Source: an uncultured Butyricicoccus sp. (GTDB lineage Bacteria; Bacillota; Clostridia; Oscillospirales; Butyricicoccaceae). From it: a stretch of 64,000 nt of DNA. Location of the stretch: positions 62,001-126,000 of the forward strand of contig CALWBL010000001.1 of the NCBI GenBank assembly GCA_944376065.1. Direction: 5' to 3'. Positions 9,130 to 18,505 of the stretch are shown here, one piece after another. Within the stretch, counting starts at the first letter, position 1. Every line of letters starts with the position of its first letter. A program made the position numbers and the translations under genes. The notes under the pieces are model-generated. The model was not told the origin of the DNA, ran no database searches, and worked only from the letters and a program-made list of their open reading frames with translations.

Positions 9130-10608
9130 TTATAACAATATGCAGATAAGTCCTCCTGTACTTTCGTTTATAATCTTTTCCAGCGTTTCCCTAAATTTAT
9201 CTCTTGCGTCTGCTGGCATACGGGCAAGTTTATTGCTTAGTTCCTCATTGACAAGCTCGTTGAGTGACTTTCCGAAAATATTTGTTTCCCAAATTTTTTC
9301 TGGAGCTCCATCAAACTCACCGAGCATATAATGTACAAGTTCTTCTGATTGCTTTTCTGTGCCAACAAGAGGGGTGACTGATGCTTTGATTTCCGTTCTA
9401 ATCAAATGAATAGCTGTTGCAGAGGCACAAAGTCTTACACCATATCTGCCGCCTTGTTTTATTATTTCTGGTGCCTCAAGTGCAAGTTCGCTAACCTGTG
9501 GCATAACCACACCATAACCAGTTGCTTGAGCTTGGTCTAATGCTCCTTGTATGCGCTGATATTCTCGTTCTGTTTCTGCAAGTCTGCTTAGTAATGGTAT
9601 TAAATCAGCATCATCTCTAATGTCAACACCTGTTTTTTCAGCAACAATCTGATAGAACACTTCGCTTGGTAAAGTAATTTTTAACCTTACCTTACCTACA
9701 CCCAAATCCATATCCGCAACTCTTGCTTCAGATACATATTGATTTTGCTCTATATAGTTTACTGTTTGCTGCATATCTCGCATTTTTTGAACTTTTATTG
9801 CAGCCTCTCTTATATCGCCATAAACAGACTCTCTAACATTATGGCCTGCTGGAAGCACACCAACAAATCTTGGCAGCTCCACCGCAATTTCTTGAACTGG
9901 AAACTCATAAAGCACTCCCGCTAAAATATTTGAAACATCATTTGCAGAAAGTGTTTGGCAATTTACAGGCAATGCCTCAATACCATGTTTTTCACGAAGT
10001 TCTTTTTGCGCATTTAAAGCCGCTTCACCATCAGGCATAGCAGAATTTATAAGAGTTAAAAATGGTTTGCCAATTTGTTTTAATTCTTCTATAACTCTAT
10101 CCTCTGCAGGGCAGTAGCTTTCTCTAGGTATTTCAGAAAACGTTCCATCTGTTGTGATTACAAGCCCTATTGTTGAATGTTCTTCAATGACCTTTCTTGT
10201 GCCTATTTCAGCGGCTTGACTCATAGTTATTGGCGAATCGTCCCATGGTGTTGTCACCATTCTGGGTGAATCATCTTCCATGCTGCCCAAGGCACCATCA
10301 ACAAGATAGCCCACACAATCGACAAGACGTACTCTGCAAAATCCGCCCTCCGGCGTGGAAATCTCAGCCGCCTCCTCTGGTATAAATTTAGGCTCTGCCG
10401 TCATTATAGTCCTGCCTGAGGCCGATTGCGGCAGCTCATCTTTTGCCCGCTCACGTTTATATACATTTTCAATATTTGGAATAACCATCGTTTCCATAAA
10501 GCGTTTAATAAATGTGGATTTACCTGTACGCACAGGACCAACCACACCAATATATACATCACCACCTGTACGGGTGCTTATTTCTTCATATAACGCCTTC
10601 TGTTCCAT
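9130..10608 (-). CDS. spoIVA: SpoIVA, spore coat morphogenetic ATPase
   Basis: Assembles the basement layer of the spore coat around the forespore by ATP-driven polymerisation in the mother cell. The 492-residue protein carries a Walker A loop, GPVRTGKST (24-32), the DCVGYLVDGALG switch region, the family's VRTGKSTFIKRFM opening and a C-terminal GGLICILL. That tail is the membrane-proximal end that binds SpoVM in Bacillus. Length matches the family. AAAGGGGG lies upstream of the ATG. The gene follows sipL by 15 bases, and the two are surely co-transcribed. Confidence 0.97.
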   Translation of the reverse strand: MEQKALYEEISTRTGGDVYIGVVGPVRTGKSTFIKRFMETMVIPNIENVYKRERAKDELPQSASGRTIMTAEPKFIPEEAAEISTPEGGFCRVRLVDCVGYLVDGALGSMEDDSPRMVTTPWDDSPITMSQAAEIGTRKVIEEHSTIGLVITTDGTFSEIPRESYCPAEDRVIEELKQIGKPFLTLINSAMPDGEAALNAQKELREKHGIEALPVNCQTLSANDVSNILAGVLYEFPVQEIAVELPRFVGVLPAGHNVRESVYGDIREAAIKVQKMRDMQQTVNYIEQNQYVSEARVADMDLGVGKVRLKITLPSEVFYQIVAEKTGVDIRDDADLIPLLSRLAETEREYQRIQGALDQAQATGYGVVMPQVSELALEAPEIIKQGGRYGVRLCASATAIHLIRTEIKASVTPLVGTEKQSEELVHYMLGEFDGAPEKIWETNIFGKSLNELVNEELSNKLARMPADARDKFRETLEKIINESTGGLICILL

Positions 10609-10623
10609 AACCTTAATCCCCCT

Positions 10624-12114
10624 TTACTGCTCAAGCGGAATTAGCAGCATCTGCTCTTTTACCGGCTCAGCGTCATCAGATAAATTATTTGCACTACGAA
10701 TTGCTGACATGGTTGTTGCATATTGTCTTGCAATATCCCAAAGATGTTCGCCCTCATCAACTCTACGCAAAACAAGTGTAACACCAGCCATAATCTTTGC
10801 ACGCTCTGAACCTAGAGTTACGGCGGTTATATCTTGGATATTTTGTTTTCTTCTTCCACAATAAACTCCACTCGCATTTGTGTATAGATTTACGCTATCT
10901 TCGCCAGAGGGTGAAATAGTAACTTGCATCTGAATATCACTTGGAATGACGCCCTCAGCCGTGGATAGCTTAACCGGAAAATGGACTGTTCTATGTGTTT
11001 GGAAAAGCGAATTTTCTTCGTCAAGATATAAAACATCTACCTCTGCTTTTATCCTTGCTTGTTCTGGTGACTCCATTTGCACGCTTGTGCATACAGCTTT
11101 TGCACTTAAATATTGCATCACACGCATACCAATAGGCATAACTTCTGTACTATCTGCGGAAAATCTTCCGCCTAGTTTGCAAGTCTGAACCGGTATTTGT
11201 TTTATCTGCACTCCAAGCTGATGTTTTCTTTCATAAAGGTCACGAATTGTTTGAATAGTATGAACTTGGTCCGAAAGAACTACAGCTCTTACACCAATTC
11301 CAACAGACAATATATCATCTGGCGCTAAAACACAGTCTAAACTACATACAGCAAGCCTTACTTCAACTTTCTGCCCCTCTAGTATACCGTCTACATCTAT
11401 CATCTGAGTAAATGGCACGGTTTTGGACACTTGCTCAATGGCTCCGGTATCATCTCGCATAAGCATTTGCATAATTGCCTCTCCACGAAGTAATAAACGA
11501 CCATTATTTGCACGTGCCTCGCTTTGACGCAGTAAACAATCTGTATGCAAAATCTCTAAATCCTCACTGTGATTCCATTCCAAATCATCTAAGATTGTAA
11601 ATTCACAATTTTTTACTTCCTTTAGTAAACTTATATCCTGTGTTTGATATAAAACCTCCAGCTGCTCATCTGCTGGCTGTATACTTTGTGTATGACAAAG
11701 CTCGCTTTGCTGGTAAGCTGTTATTTCAAAGCAAAGCCTTGCAGTTATGCCCATTTTTCTTGAATTTACAGCATGTGCTTTTACATCTGCAACTGTGCAT
11801 CTAACAAAACATTTACTCTCAGAGTTACAACCCCTTATTTCTTCGATATAAGCAAAACTAACCGGAACATCTAAGCGTCTTAAACCATTTTCGCCCTCTG
11901 GCTGATATAAAACAGTAGTGTTTACTGTACCCGAAACAAGTATTCGGTCATTTTGTGGTGATTCGTCTTTCATATTAACCATTCCGTCAGCATATGCAAT
12001 CCTTGCGATATCTGGATATGTATCTGGCACTATTGCATCTGTTGATTCTTCATATGTTGATACTTTGTCCAGAATAATATCATAGCAGGCAATGCTGTTG
12101 CGAATAAGTTCCAT
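10624..12114 (-). CDS. sipL: SipL-like SPOCS (DUF3794) / LysM spore protein
   Basis: Partner of SpoIVA in coat attachment. In Clostridioides difficile, SipL binds SpoIVA through its C-terminal LysM domain. The 496 residues hold repeated SPOCS/DUF3794-type beta domains (for example DKVSTYEESTDAIVPDTYPDI near residue 20, and further segments around 180-430). They end in a LysM domain (about 445-490) with GEHLWDIARQYATTMSAIRSAN. Domain order, length and position beside spoIVA all fit SipL. Two ATGs lie close to the GGAGG at 12125-12129; I prefer 12114, with a ten-base spacing, over 12120 with four. A frame open further upstream has no ribosome site. A sigma-E-like promoter precedes it. Confidence 0.9.
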   Translation of the reverse strand: MELIRNSIACYDIILDKVSTYEESTDAIVPDTYPDIARIAYADGMVNMKDESPQNDRILVSGTVNTTVLYQPEGENGLRRLDVPVSFAYIEEIRGCNSESKCFVRCTVADVKAHAVNSRKMGITARLCFEITAYQQSELCHTQSIQPADEQLEVLYQTQDISLLKEVKNCEFTILDDLEWNHSEDLEILHTDCLLRQSEARANNGRLLLRGEAIMQMLMRDDTGAIEQVSKTVPFTQMIDVDGILEGQKVEVRLAVCSLDCVLAPDDILSVGIGVRAVVLSDQVHTIQTIRDLYERKHQLGVQIKQIPVQTCKLGGRFSADSTEVMPIGMRVMQYLSAKAVCTSVQMESPEQARIKAEVDVLYLDEENSLFQTHRTVHFPVKLSTAEGVIPSDIQMQVTISPSGEDSVNLYTNASGVYCGRRKQNIQDITAVTLGSERAKIMAGVTLVLRRVDEGEHLWDIARQYATTMSAIRSANNLSDDAEPVKEQMLLIPLEQ

Positions 12115-12150
12115 TTGCATAATTCCTCCTTTGAAAGCTACATCTGCTAT

Positions 12151-12179
12151 AATGTATGAATGGTTAATTATAAATATTA
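12151..12179 (-). promoter_or_regulatory. Sigma-E-like promoter of sipL-spoIVA
   Basis: Read leftward: -35 TAATATT (12173-12179), exactly 14 bases, then -10 CATACATT (12151-12158). This is very close to the mother-cell sigma-E consensus of Bacillus subtilis (KMATATT, 14-15 bases, CATACAnT). spoIVA is a known sigma-E gene. Confidence 0.75.
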
Positions 12180-12180
12180 C

Positions 12181-12215
12181 AAAAATACCGCAAAGGCATA
12201 AAAACCTCTGCGGTA
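12181..12215 (-). terminator. Terminator after spoVM
   Basis: Arms TACCGCAGAGG and CCTTTGCGGTA (12186-12215) with an eight-base loop, followed on the minus strand by a run of T. It separates the spoVM pair from sipL, which has its own promoter. Confidence 0.75.
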
Positions 12216-12220
12216 CTTTA

Positions 12221-12289
12221 TCATATTCCAAATATACGTTTTAGCACACCATGCAAGTATTTCGGACTTTTCCATATAACGATTTTCAT
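12221..12289 (-). CDS. spoVM: SpoVM-like amphipathic peptide, 22 residues
   Basis: SpoVM is the curvature-sensing peptide that anchors SpoIVA to the forespore membrane. This 22-codon gene matches the Bacillus peptide without gaps over its length: Met1, Lys2, Lys7, Pro9, Lys10, Leu12, Gly14 and Gly21 are the same, including Pro9, which is critical for localisation in Bacillus. The pattern is an amphipathic helix with alternating Lys/Arg and Ile/Leu/Phe. GGGAGG lies nine bases before the ATG and overlaps the end of the upstream small gene. A terminator follows. It is four residues shorter than the 26-residue Bacillus peptide. The Bacillus sequence is recalled, not searched. Confidence 0.88.
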   Translation of the reverse strand: MKIVIWKSPKYLHGVLKRIFGI

Positions 12290-12304
12290 AAGTCTTTTCC
12301 TCCC

Positions 12305-12448
12305 TTACCTACAACTGATGAGCAAGATTCCAGCAAATATTAGAAGCATTCCACAAAGCCAAAGGAACAGCTCTGATGGGAATATACCCCCCACGAGGAT
12401 TCCACTTCCAAATGCCACGGCAATAGCTCCACAGAGTTTTTTTCTCAT
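12305..12448 (-). CDS. Small hydrophobic membrane peptide upstream of spoVM
   Basis: A 47-residue peptide starting MRKKLCGAIAVAFGSG and ending in LLISCR. It has two hydrophobic helices (about 6-21 and 27-45) with glycines, split by a short turn. AGGAG (12460-12464) lies 11 bases before the ATG. A second ATG at 12455 in another frame is closer to AGGAG but opens a non-hydrophobic frame of 50 codons, which I consider less likely. Its stop codon merges with the spoVM ribosome site, so the two are probably translationally coupled. I do not recognise the family. A role at the forespore membrane is inferred from context. Confidence 0.6.
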   Translation of the reverse strand: MRKKLCGAIAVAFGSGILVGGIFPSELFLWLCGMLLIFAGILLISCR

Positions 12449-12470
12449 GCCGCATCACGCTCCTATTTTT

Positions 12471-12499
12471 AGTATATAGATTTTTAGAAAGAAATGTGA
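12471..12499 (-). promoter_or_regulatory. Possible sigma-E promoter of the spoVM pair
   Basis: Read leftward: TCACATT (12493-12499), 14 bases, TATATACT (12471-12478). Six of seven -35 positions fit the sigma-E consensus, but the -10 is weaker. The resulting leader would be very short. Confidence 0.4.
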
Positions 12500-12735
12500 C
12501 TATTTTTTAAATCTTAATTATTTAACTTGTAATCAAATCATAAAGTTCTTTAAGCTATATTGGTTTATGGTAGAAATACCCTTGAATAATGTTACAACCA
12601 GTATTTTTAATTATTGTATTTTCCTCTTAATATTTTTCCAATTAATAAGATGTATTTCTCAGCGTTATAGAATCAAGCATTGATTCTGGATAAAAATTAT
12701 TTTCCGAAATAAATTTTGTATATTTTTATGTGTTC

Positions 12736-12772
12736 TAAAAAAATAAAACCAGGGATTTTACTCCCTAGTTTT
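12736..12772 (-). terminator. gdhA terminator
   Basis: Arms AAAACTAGGGA and TCCCTGGTTTT (12745-12772, one G-T pair), followed on the minus strand by ATTTTTTT. Confidence 0.85.
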
Positions 12773-12790
12773 ATGTATTTTAACTAGATA

Positions 12791-14155
<1,365 letters not shown>

Positions 14156-14212
14156 TCATATAACTTGATAGGACTAAACAATCCATAATAAGTTTTTTTA
14201 CTTGATGGGTAA

Positions 14213-14241
14213 ATTATATCACCTATGGAAAGATAATGCAA
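14213..14241 (-). promoter_or_regulatory. gdhA promoter
   Basis: Read leftward: -35 TTGCAT (14236-14241), 17 bases, -10 TATAAT (14213-14218). Confidence 0.75.
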
Positions 14242-14573
14242 GAAAATTCTGCATATAAATTCATAAAAACACTGTCCTCGAGCGATGGAAATTTGTTTTT
14301 TATGTCAATTTATTTATACTGCATATTTGTATTCTAATTTATATATTAAATTAAAGTTCATATTTTACCTATTTTTTTGCATTTTATATCATTTATACGG
14401 AATAAATATTATATATTTATTCCATTGCTATAATGTTAATATTTTATTATTGCATCTTATTAAAGCTGTATATAGCTTTTAAATTATATGTATATTTATT
14501 AAACACTTCAAAATATTTATAGAATATTTATTTAATAAATGAATAATATCATATCAAAAAGCAATGTTTATAT
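14242..14573. other. AT-rich intergenic stretch
   Basis: Very AT-rich. A plus-strand frame of 65 codons (14285-14482) is open but lacks a ribosome site and has the composition of random AT-rich DNA. I see nothing else here. Confidence 0.5.
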
Positions 14574-14608
14574 AAAAAAATCCCTAACAGTTTTTAACCG
14601 TTAAGGAA
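14574..14608 (-). terminator. Terminator of the PilZ gene / PAP2 operon
   Basis: Arms TCCTTAACGGTT and ACTGTTAGGGA with a short A loop (14581-14608), followed on the minus strand by seven T. Confidence 0.85.
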
Positions 14609-14615
14609 TTATGAT

Positions 14616-15299
14616 TTAGTTACCATTTATTGATTGTGATTGTAAATAGAATATGTCCTTGCAAAGATTATTTTCTACTGATGATGGTATTCTCTCAAAT
14701 TCACAGCCATAACACACTTTATCATTATCATCTTTAAATGTTCGCTTTACAATACATTTAAAGCTATATTTTGTATTGCAGTTCTCATACAGCACCACTT
14801 CATCAATAGATATTCTTTCCCCAACTTCAAACACCTCATCACTGCGAAACGCGATTCCTGTTAGGCTTATATTCATCAAATCACATACCAAAGTATTTTC
14901 TTTGCCTGTTTCTTTATCATGCTTTATAATTTTAGCTTCACAGTCTAAATTTTGTCTGAAACTGTCGCGTTGTTCCACACACTGAATCATGTTTTTGATT
15001 TTAACACGCCAGTAGCCAGCAGTTTGCCCTGTAACAACTCCAAAAAGCACTACGACATCTTTTCTGTTTTGAACATGCATTTTCACAGGCACTTCATGAA
15101 TAACACCTTGTGGTGTATAGTCACCCTTATAAACGGATATACGCATTTCATGACTCGAAGAACTATAATCGTCTATTTGACCGATAAAATATATTTTATT
15201 CTCATCGCTCATCACTTGACATACTGCTCCAACATAGTCCCCATAATAGGGATTTTGTATTTCTTTCTTTGGCTTTATAGAAAATATATTTTTCCACAT
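14616..15299 (-). CDS. PilZ-domain c-di-GMP receptor protein (YcgR/MotI-like)
   Basis: A 227-residue cytoplasmic protein. An N-terminal beta-rich domain of about 105 residues, as in YcgR/MotI flagellar-brake proteins, is followed by a PilZ domain. The c-di-GMP motifs are intact: R111-x-x-x-R115 (QRDSFR) and N143-x-S-x-x-G148 (NISLTG). In MotI, ligand binding brakes the flagellar motor, but no motility gene is in this window, so the effector target is open. The ATG at 15299 is chosen with AGGGTG eight bases upstream. The ATG at 15308 sits too close to that site. It follows the phosphopantetheinyl transferase by 62 bases, probably in the same transcript. Confidence 0.82.
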   Translation of the reverse strand: MWKNIFSIKPKKEIQNPYYGDYVGAVCQVMSDENKIYFIGQIDDYSSSSHEMRISVYKGDYTPQGVIHEVPVKMHVQNRKDVVVLFGVVTGQTAGYWRVKIKNMIQCVEQRDSFRQNLDCEAKIIKHDKETGKENTLVCDLMNISLTGIAFRSDEVFEVGERISIDEVVLYENCNTKYSFKCIVKRTFKDDNDKVCYGCEFERIPSSVENNLCKDIFYLQSQSINGN

Positions 15300-15361
15300 A
15301 ACATTCACCCTATACTAAATTTACACAACTATTGTATATTTAATAGTCCTTTCTTCTCATT

Positions 15362-16030
15362 TTACACCATTATCTCTTGAGAAGAAAGTATCTTTGTAAG
15401 AATTTTATATTTTTCTTTAGAAAGTATGCATATTCCTATTTTATACGCATCTTTATCAAATGACCACAAAAAAAGCTGACATTCTTTTTCACTTGTTTTC
15501 AATGATATTTTATCATCGAACTCTATATGTATATCGGAAAATGAATCATTCATTCCCTTTCCTGTGGCCTTTACAATACTTTCTTTTAAAACCCAGTAAT
15601 CATAAAATCTTTTCTTTTGAGTTTGCATATCTAGCGAAAAAAACTTAACCTTTTCCTGTTCATGCAAAACTCTTTTTGCAATATTTGTTCTAATCTTGCA
15701 TGTTTTTTCAATATCTACACCAATATCACTATCTGCAACAGCAATTACGGACCAATCTCCGCTATGGGACAAATTAAAATGAAATTCTGTATTTTCAGCA
15801 AAATATGGCTTTCCAAACTCACCTGATACTCTAAGCGGAGGAACAGGCACATTTTCTGGACAGAATTTTTTTACACAATATAAAAGTAAAATCTCTGCCG
15901 CAAGTGCCTGTTTTTTTGCCCGCTCATTTTTGATATTGTTTATTCGTTGTTGCTGCTTTTTATGGAGTATAGAAACTGCATCTTCTGATACATCATAAAT
16001 ATTCAAAGCAAAAACATTTATTTTTCTCAT
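15362..16030 (-). CDS. Sfp-type 4'-phosphopantetheinyl transferase
   Basis: Transfers 4'-phosphopantetheine from CoA to a serine on carrier proteins. The 222 residues show all three family motifs: FNLSHSGDW (85-93), IGVDIEK with magnesium ligands Asp106 and Glu108, and the WVLKESIVKATGKG helix (146-159). Length fits the Sfp class rather than the short AcpS type. The start overlaps the flippase stop as ATGA, so translation is coupled. No carrier protein, NRPS or PKS gene is in the window. Its substrate is unknown; it may be a carrier elsewhere in the genome. Confidence 0.9.
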   Translation of the reverse strand: MRKINVFALNIYDVSEDAVSILHKKQQQRINNIKNERAKKQALAAEILLLYCVKKFCPENVPVPPLRVSGEFGKPYFAENTEFHFNLSHSGDWSVIAVADSDIGVDIEKTCKIRTNIAKRVLHEQEKVKFFSLDMQTQKKRFYDYWVLKESIVKATGKGMNDSFSDIHIEFDDKISLKTSEKECQLFLWSFDKDAYKIGICILSKEKYKILTKILSSQEIMV

Positions 16031-17445
16031 ATCCTATGTTCCTTTTTATAAAGAAACTTGCTGAACAATCTGTTAAATGCACGAATTAAATCATCACCAT
16101 TTAATATAATTATGGTTAAGCATGATAAGATTTCTATTGGAATCCAAAATGTAACTTCTTTGAGCATGAAAAAACATTGAAGTATCAAAATGAGGCTAGA
16201 TACAATAAATCTTACATATTGCCATCTTATATGAATATATTTTCTGCTGTGAATCGCCCGTATCAAGAACATCGCTACATAACTTATAGCAGTTGCTAGT
16301 GCTGCACCATTTGCACCATATGGAGGAATCATTAAAATATTAAGAATGACATTCATAATCGCACCGATTACAACTGTAATCATAGAATATGTGCTTTTTT
16401 TCTCAAGTGTGTAGATACTATTCATAAAGTTTGATAAACAGGCAAAACCCGAACCTATAACAAGAAGTGGAATATACTCCCAAGCCTGATAATATGATGG
16501 GTCTGCAAATATTGCAACAAATACCTTTGAAAATAAGATTATTCCAGATATCATTATAAAAACAAGTGCTTGATATACATTTCCCACATTTGTGAAAAAA
16601 TCCTCCTGTTCTTTTTTGCTGCTGTCGTTTATTGTTGATATTTGCCAAGCCTCAATAAATATACCCGAAACTAAAATCATTATTGTTGGTATTCTTGACG
16701 ACACCGCATAAAGTCCCAGCTCATGTGAGGAACGCATATTTTCGATGAAAAATCTATCTGACATACTTATTATCCAGTTACATTCAGTAGCCAAAATAAG
16801 CGGTAGCGAATACCTCAGCATGGACCTTGCCATAACTGGATTTAATGCTTTTAAACTAAAATATTTTGGAAGCTCATCAATAATACTTAGAACAACAATA
16901 GAAAGTGCATCTGCTACTATTATACTAAGCACATAACCTGTTATTCCAAGTTTAAACCCGCTTAAAAATAATACATTAAATAAAATAGTACATATTGTGC
17001 GGAATATTCCATCAAGTGCATACAGTCTTACATGACCTTTTGCTCTTACAAACTGGTGACACACCTGTTGAAGCGATGATGTTAAAACATATAAATAAAT
17101 TAAAAATAAATATGGTGCAAGCGTACTTACCTGTTTTAAAACAGGGTATAAAATCAGCAAAAAACAGTATCCACAGAAAACAGTTACAACACCTATTGAA
17201 AATACCTGTCGTTTATCATTGCTTTTTATAAGACCAAATCTAATAATTCCTGATGTTATGCTTACTGTTGCTATTGGAATCAGTACATTTGCAGACTGTG
17301 TTATAAGATCGCTTATACCAAAATCCGCTGTACTTAGAACCGCTGTGTAGTATCTCATCATGAAGAACACTAACACCTTAGAACTAAAAGTGCCGATTGC
17401 AAAAATCATTGTATTGCCTAGCAATCGGGCATATTTGTTTTTCAT
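16027..17445 (-). CDS. Polysaccharide/lipid-linked oligosaccharide flippase (MOP family)
   Basis: A 472-residue integral membrane protein with about 12-14 hydrophobic helices along its length. The opening LLGNTMIFAIGTFSSKVLVFFMMRYYTAVLSTADFG is split here as GNTMIFAIGTFSSK and STADFGISDL; both are typical of Wzx/RfbX-like flippases, which move undecaprenyl-linked sugars to the outer face. GGAG lies eight bases before the ATG, inside the end of the PAP2 gene. Substrate cannot be read from the sequence. Confidence 0.85.
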   Translation of the reverse strand: MKNKYARLLGNTMIFAIGTFSSKVLVFFMMRYYTAVLSTADFGISDLITQSANVLIPIATVSITSGIIRFGLIKSNDKRQVFSIGVVTVFCGYCFLLILYPVLKQVSTLAPYLFLIYLYVLTSSLQQVCHQFVRAKGHVRLYALDGIFRTICTILFNVLFLSGFKLGITGYVLSIIVADALSIVVLSIIDELPKYFSLKALNPVMARSMLRYSLPLILATECNWIISMSDRFFIENMRSSHELGLYAVSSRIPTIMILVSGIFIEAWQISTINDSSKKEQEDFFTNVGNVYQALVFIMISGIILFSKVFVAIFADPSYYQAWEYIPLLVIGSGFACLSNFMNSIYTLEKKSTYSMITVVIGAIMNVILNILMIPPYGANGAALATAISYVAMFLIRAIHSRKYIHIRWQYVRFIVSSLILILQCFFMLKEVTFWIPIEILSCLTIIILNGDDLIRAFNRLFSKFLYKKEHRI

Positions 17446-17450
17446 TTAAT

Positions 17451-18044
17451 TTACTCCTTAATAGTAAAAGCTGCTGGAAACTTTTTTATCATAATTTTAA
17501 CTGTTATAACTGCTATGACTATACCTATTATACTTCCGCAAAGAACATCTGTTGGGTAATGCACACCAACATAAAGTCTTGAAAACGCAATAAGAGCAGC
17601 AAGCACCAAGAAAAGTTTTCCAAAAATCAAACGTGTATTATATCCCCTAATTTCTGACATAATATTATTTTGATATTTAGCACACAAATAAAAACTTGTT
17701 GCTGCTGTAAAAGATGAAAGCGAATGTCCCGATGGGAATGAATATCCACCCTGGTTTATCATATTTATAATATCTGAATATGTCTTGAATGGTCTAGGTC
17801 TTTGAAAGAATGGTTTCATTATCATATTACCGATTATAAGCCCCACCAGAAGCGATAAAAGCATGCTAACACCAATGATTCTTGTCTGTTTTTTTAGTAA
17901 GAATATAAGTGCAATAAAAATCCATACCATACCACCATCTCCAAGACGAGTGACAAAAAGCATAATAGGATCTAAAAAACTATTTCTAAATGAATTGCAA
18001 ATAAAGTACAGAATTTCATGGTCAATAGTCAAAATCTGTTGCAT
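17451..18044 (-). CDS. PAP2-family membrane phosphatase
   Basis: Probably dephosphorylates a lipid pyrophosphate such as undecaprenyl-PP. The 197 residues have several membrane helices and the complete PAP2 triad: K77-x6-R84-P85, P104-S-G-H107 and S155-R156-x5-H162-x3-D166. First gene of the operon, followed by the flippase after five bases. GGGAGGG precedes the ATG, and a good promoter lies at 18079-18107. Together with the flippase this suggests a role in an undecaprenyl-linked surface polymer. Confidence 0.9.
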   Translation of the reverse strand: MQQILTIDHEILYFICNSFRNSFLDPIMLFVTRLGDGGMVWIFIALIFLLKKQTRIIGVSMLLSLLVGLIIGNMIMKPFFQRPRPFKTYSDIINMINQGGYSFPSGHSLSSFTAATSFYLCAKYQNNIMSEIRGYNTRLIFGKLFLVLAALIAFSRLYVGVHYPTDVLCGSIIGIVIAVITVKIMIKKFPAAFTIKE

Positions 18045-18078
18045 ATAACCCTCCCTAATTGTATATATTATCTCATAG

Positions 18079-18107
18079 ATTATAGACTATTTTACCCAAC
18101 TATTCAA
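18079..18107 (-). promoter_or_regulatory. Promoter of the PAP2-flippase-PPTase operon
   Basis: Read leftward: -35 TTGAAT (18102-18107), 17 bases, -10 TATAAT (18079-18084). It diverges from the leu promoter about 50 bases away. Confidence 0.75.
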
Positions 18108-18154
18108 GATATGTAAACGCTTTAAGATGAATAATAAAAAAATTTAATTTTCAC

Positions 18155-18183
18155 TTGACAGTCCGAAAAAAATTCGCTAGACT
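18155..18183 (+). promoter_or_regulatory. leu operon promoter
   Basis: -35 TTGACA (18155-18160), 17 bases, -10 TAGACT (18178-18183). The transcript would begin at the T-box leader. Confidence 0.7.
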
Positions 18184-18189
18184 ATATGT

Positions 18190-18456
18190 AGCATCGTTAA
18201 ATGTGATGAACTGGTAAAGTAATGTAGTGTATATCTTCAGAGAGCTGTCATTTGGTGCAAGACAGTGTTAGGCGCACATGAAACTCCCCAGTGAGCTGCC
18301 TGCTGAACGGATTTCTTATTAAGCAAGGTCGGGTTCTCCCGTTATAGAGAAGTGTATTGCTTGATACACGCAGAGTGGCTGCACACCTGCAGCAACAAGA
18401 GTGGTAACGCGGAGTTTGTAGCTTCGTCTCTTATTTAAGAGACGGGGCTTTTTTTA
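18190..18456 (+). promoter_or_regulatory. T-box riboswitch of leuA
   Basis: Senses uncharged tRNA-Leu and antiterminates into leuACDB. The T-box sequence AAGAGTGGTAACGCGGA is at 18397-18413, the terminator hairpin with a following T-run at about 18418-18455. In Stem I, CTGG and CCAG arms flank the expected specifier loop, where a CTC leucine triplet (18284-18286) follows GAAA. A CTGTC/GACAG apical hairpin (18245-18264) is also visible. The specifier call fits the genes downstream. Confidence 0.92.
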
Positions 18457-18505
18457 CATCTAAAGAAAAATTAAATTTCATGATTTTAATTGGAGGAATT
18501 AAGTT

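Larger units (their letters stand above)
12449..12790. other. Intergenic region between spoVM locus and gdhA
   Basis: About 340 bases without a convincing gene. It holds the possible spoVM-pair promoter on its left and the gdhA terminator on its right. The middle (12500-12735) is AT-rich, and I see no structure in it. Confidence 0.6.

Noticed and set aside
10355..10864. A 169-codon plus-strand frame across spoIVA and sipL
   Set aside because: Antisense shadow of two recognised genes.
14285..14482. A 65-codon plus-strand frame upstream of gdhA
   Set aside because: It lacks a ribosome site, is made of AT-rich residues (Tyr, Leu, Ile, Phe) only, and lies in plain AT-rich spacer.
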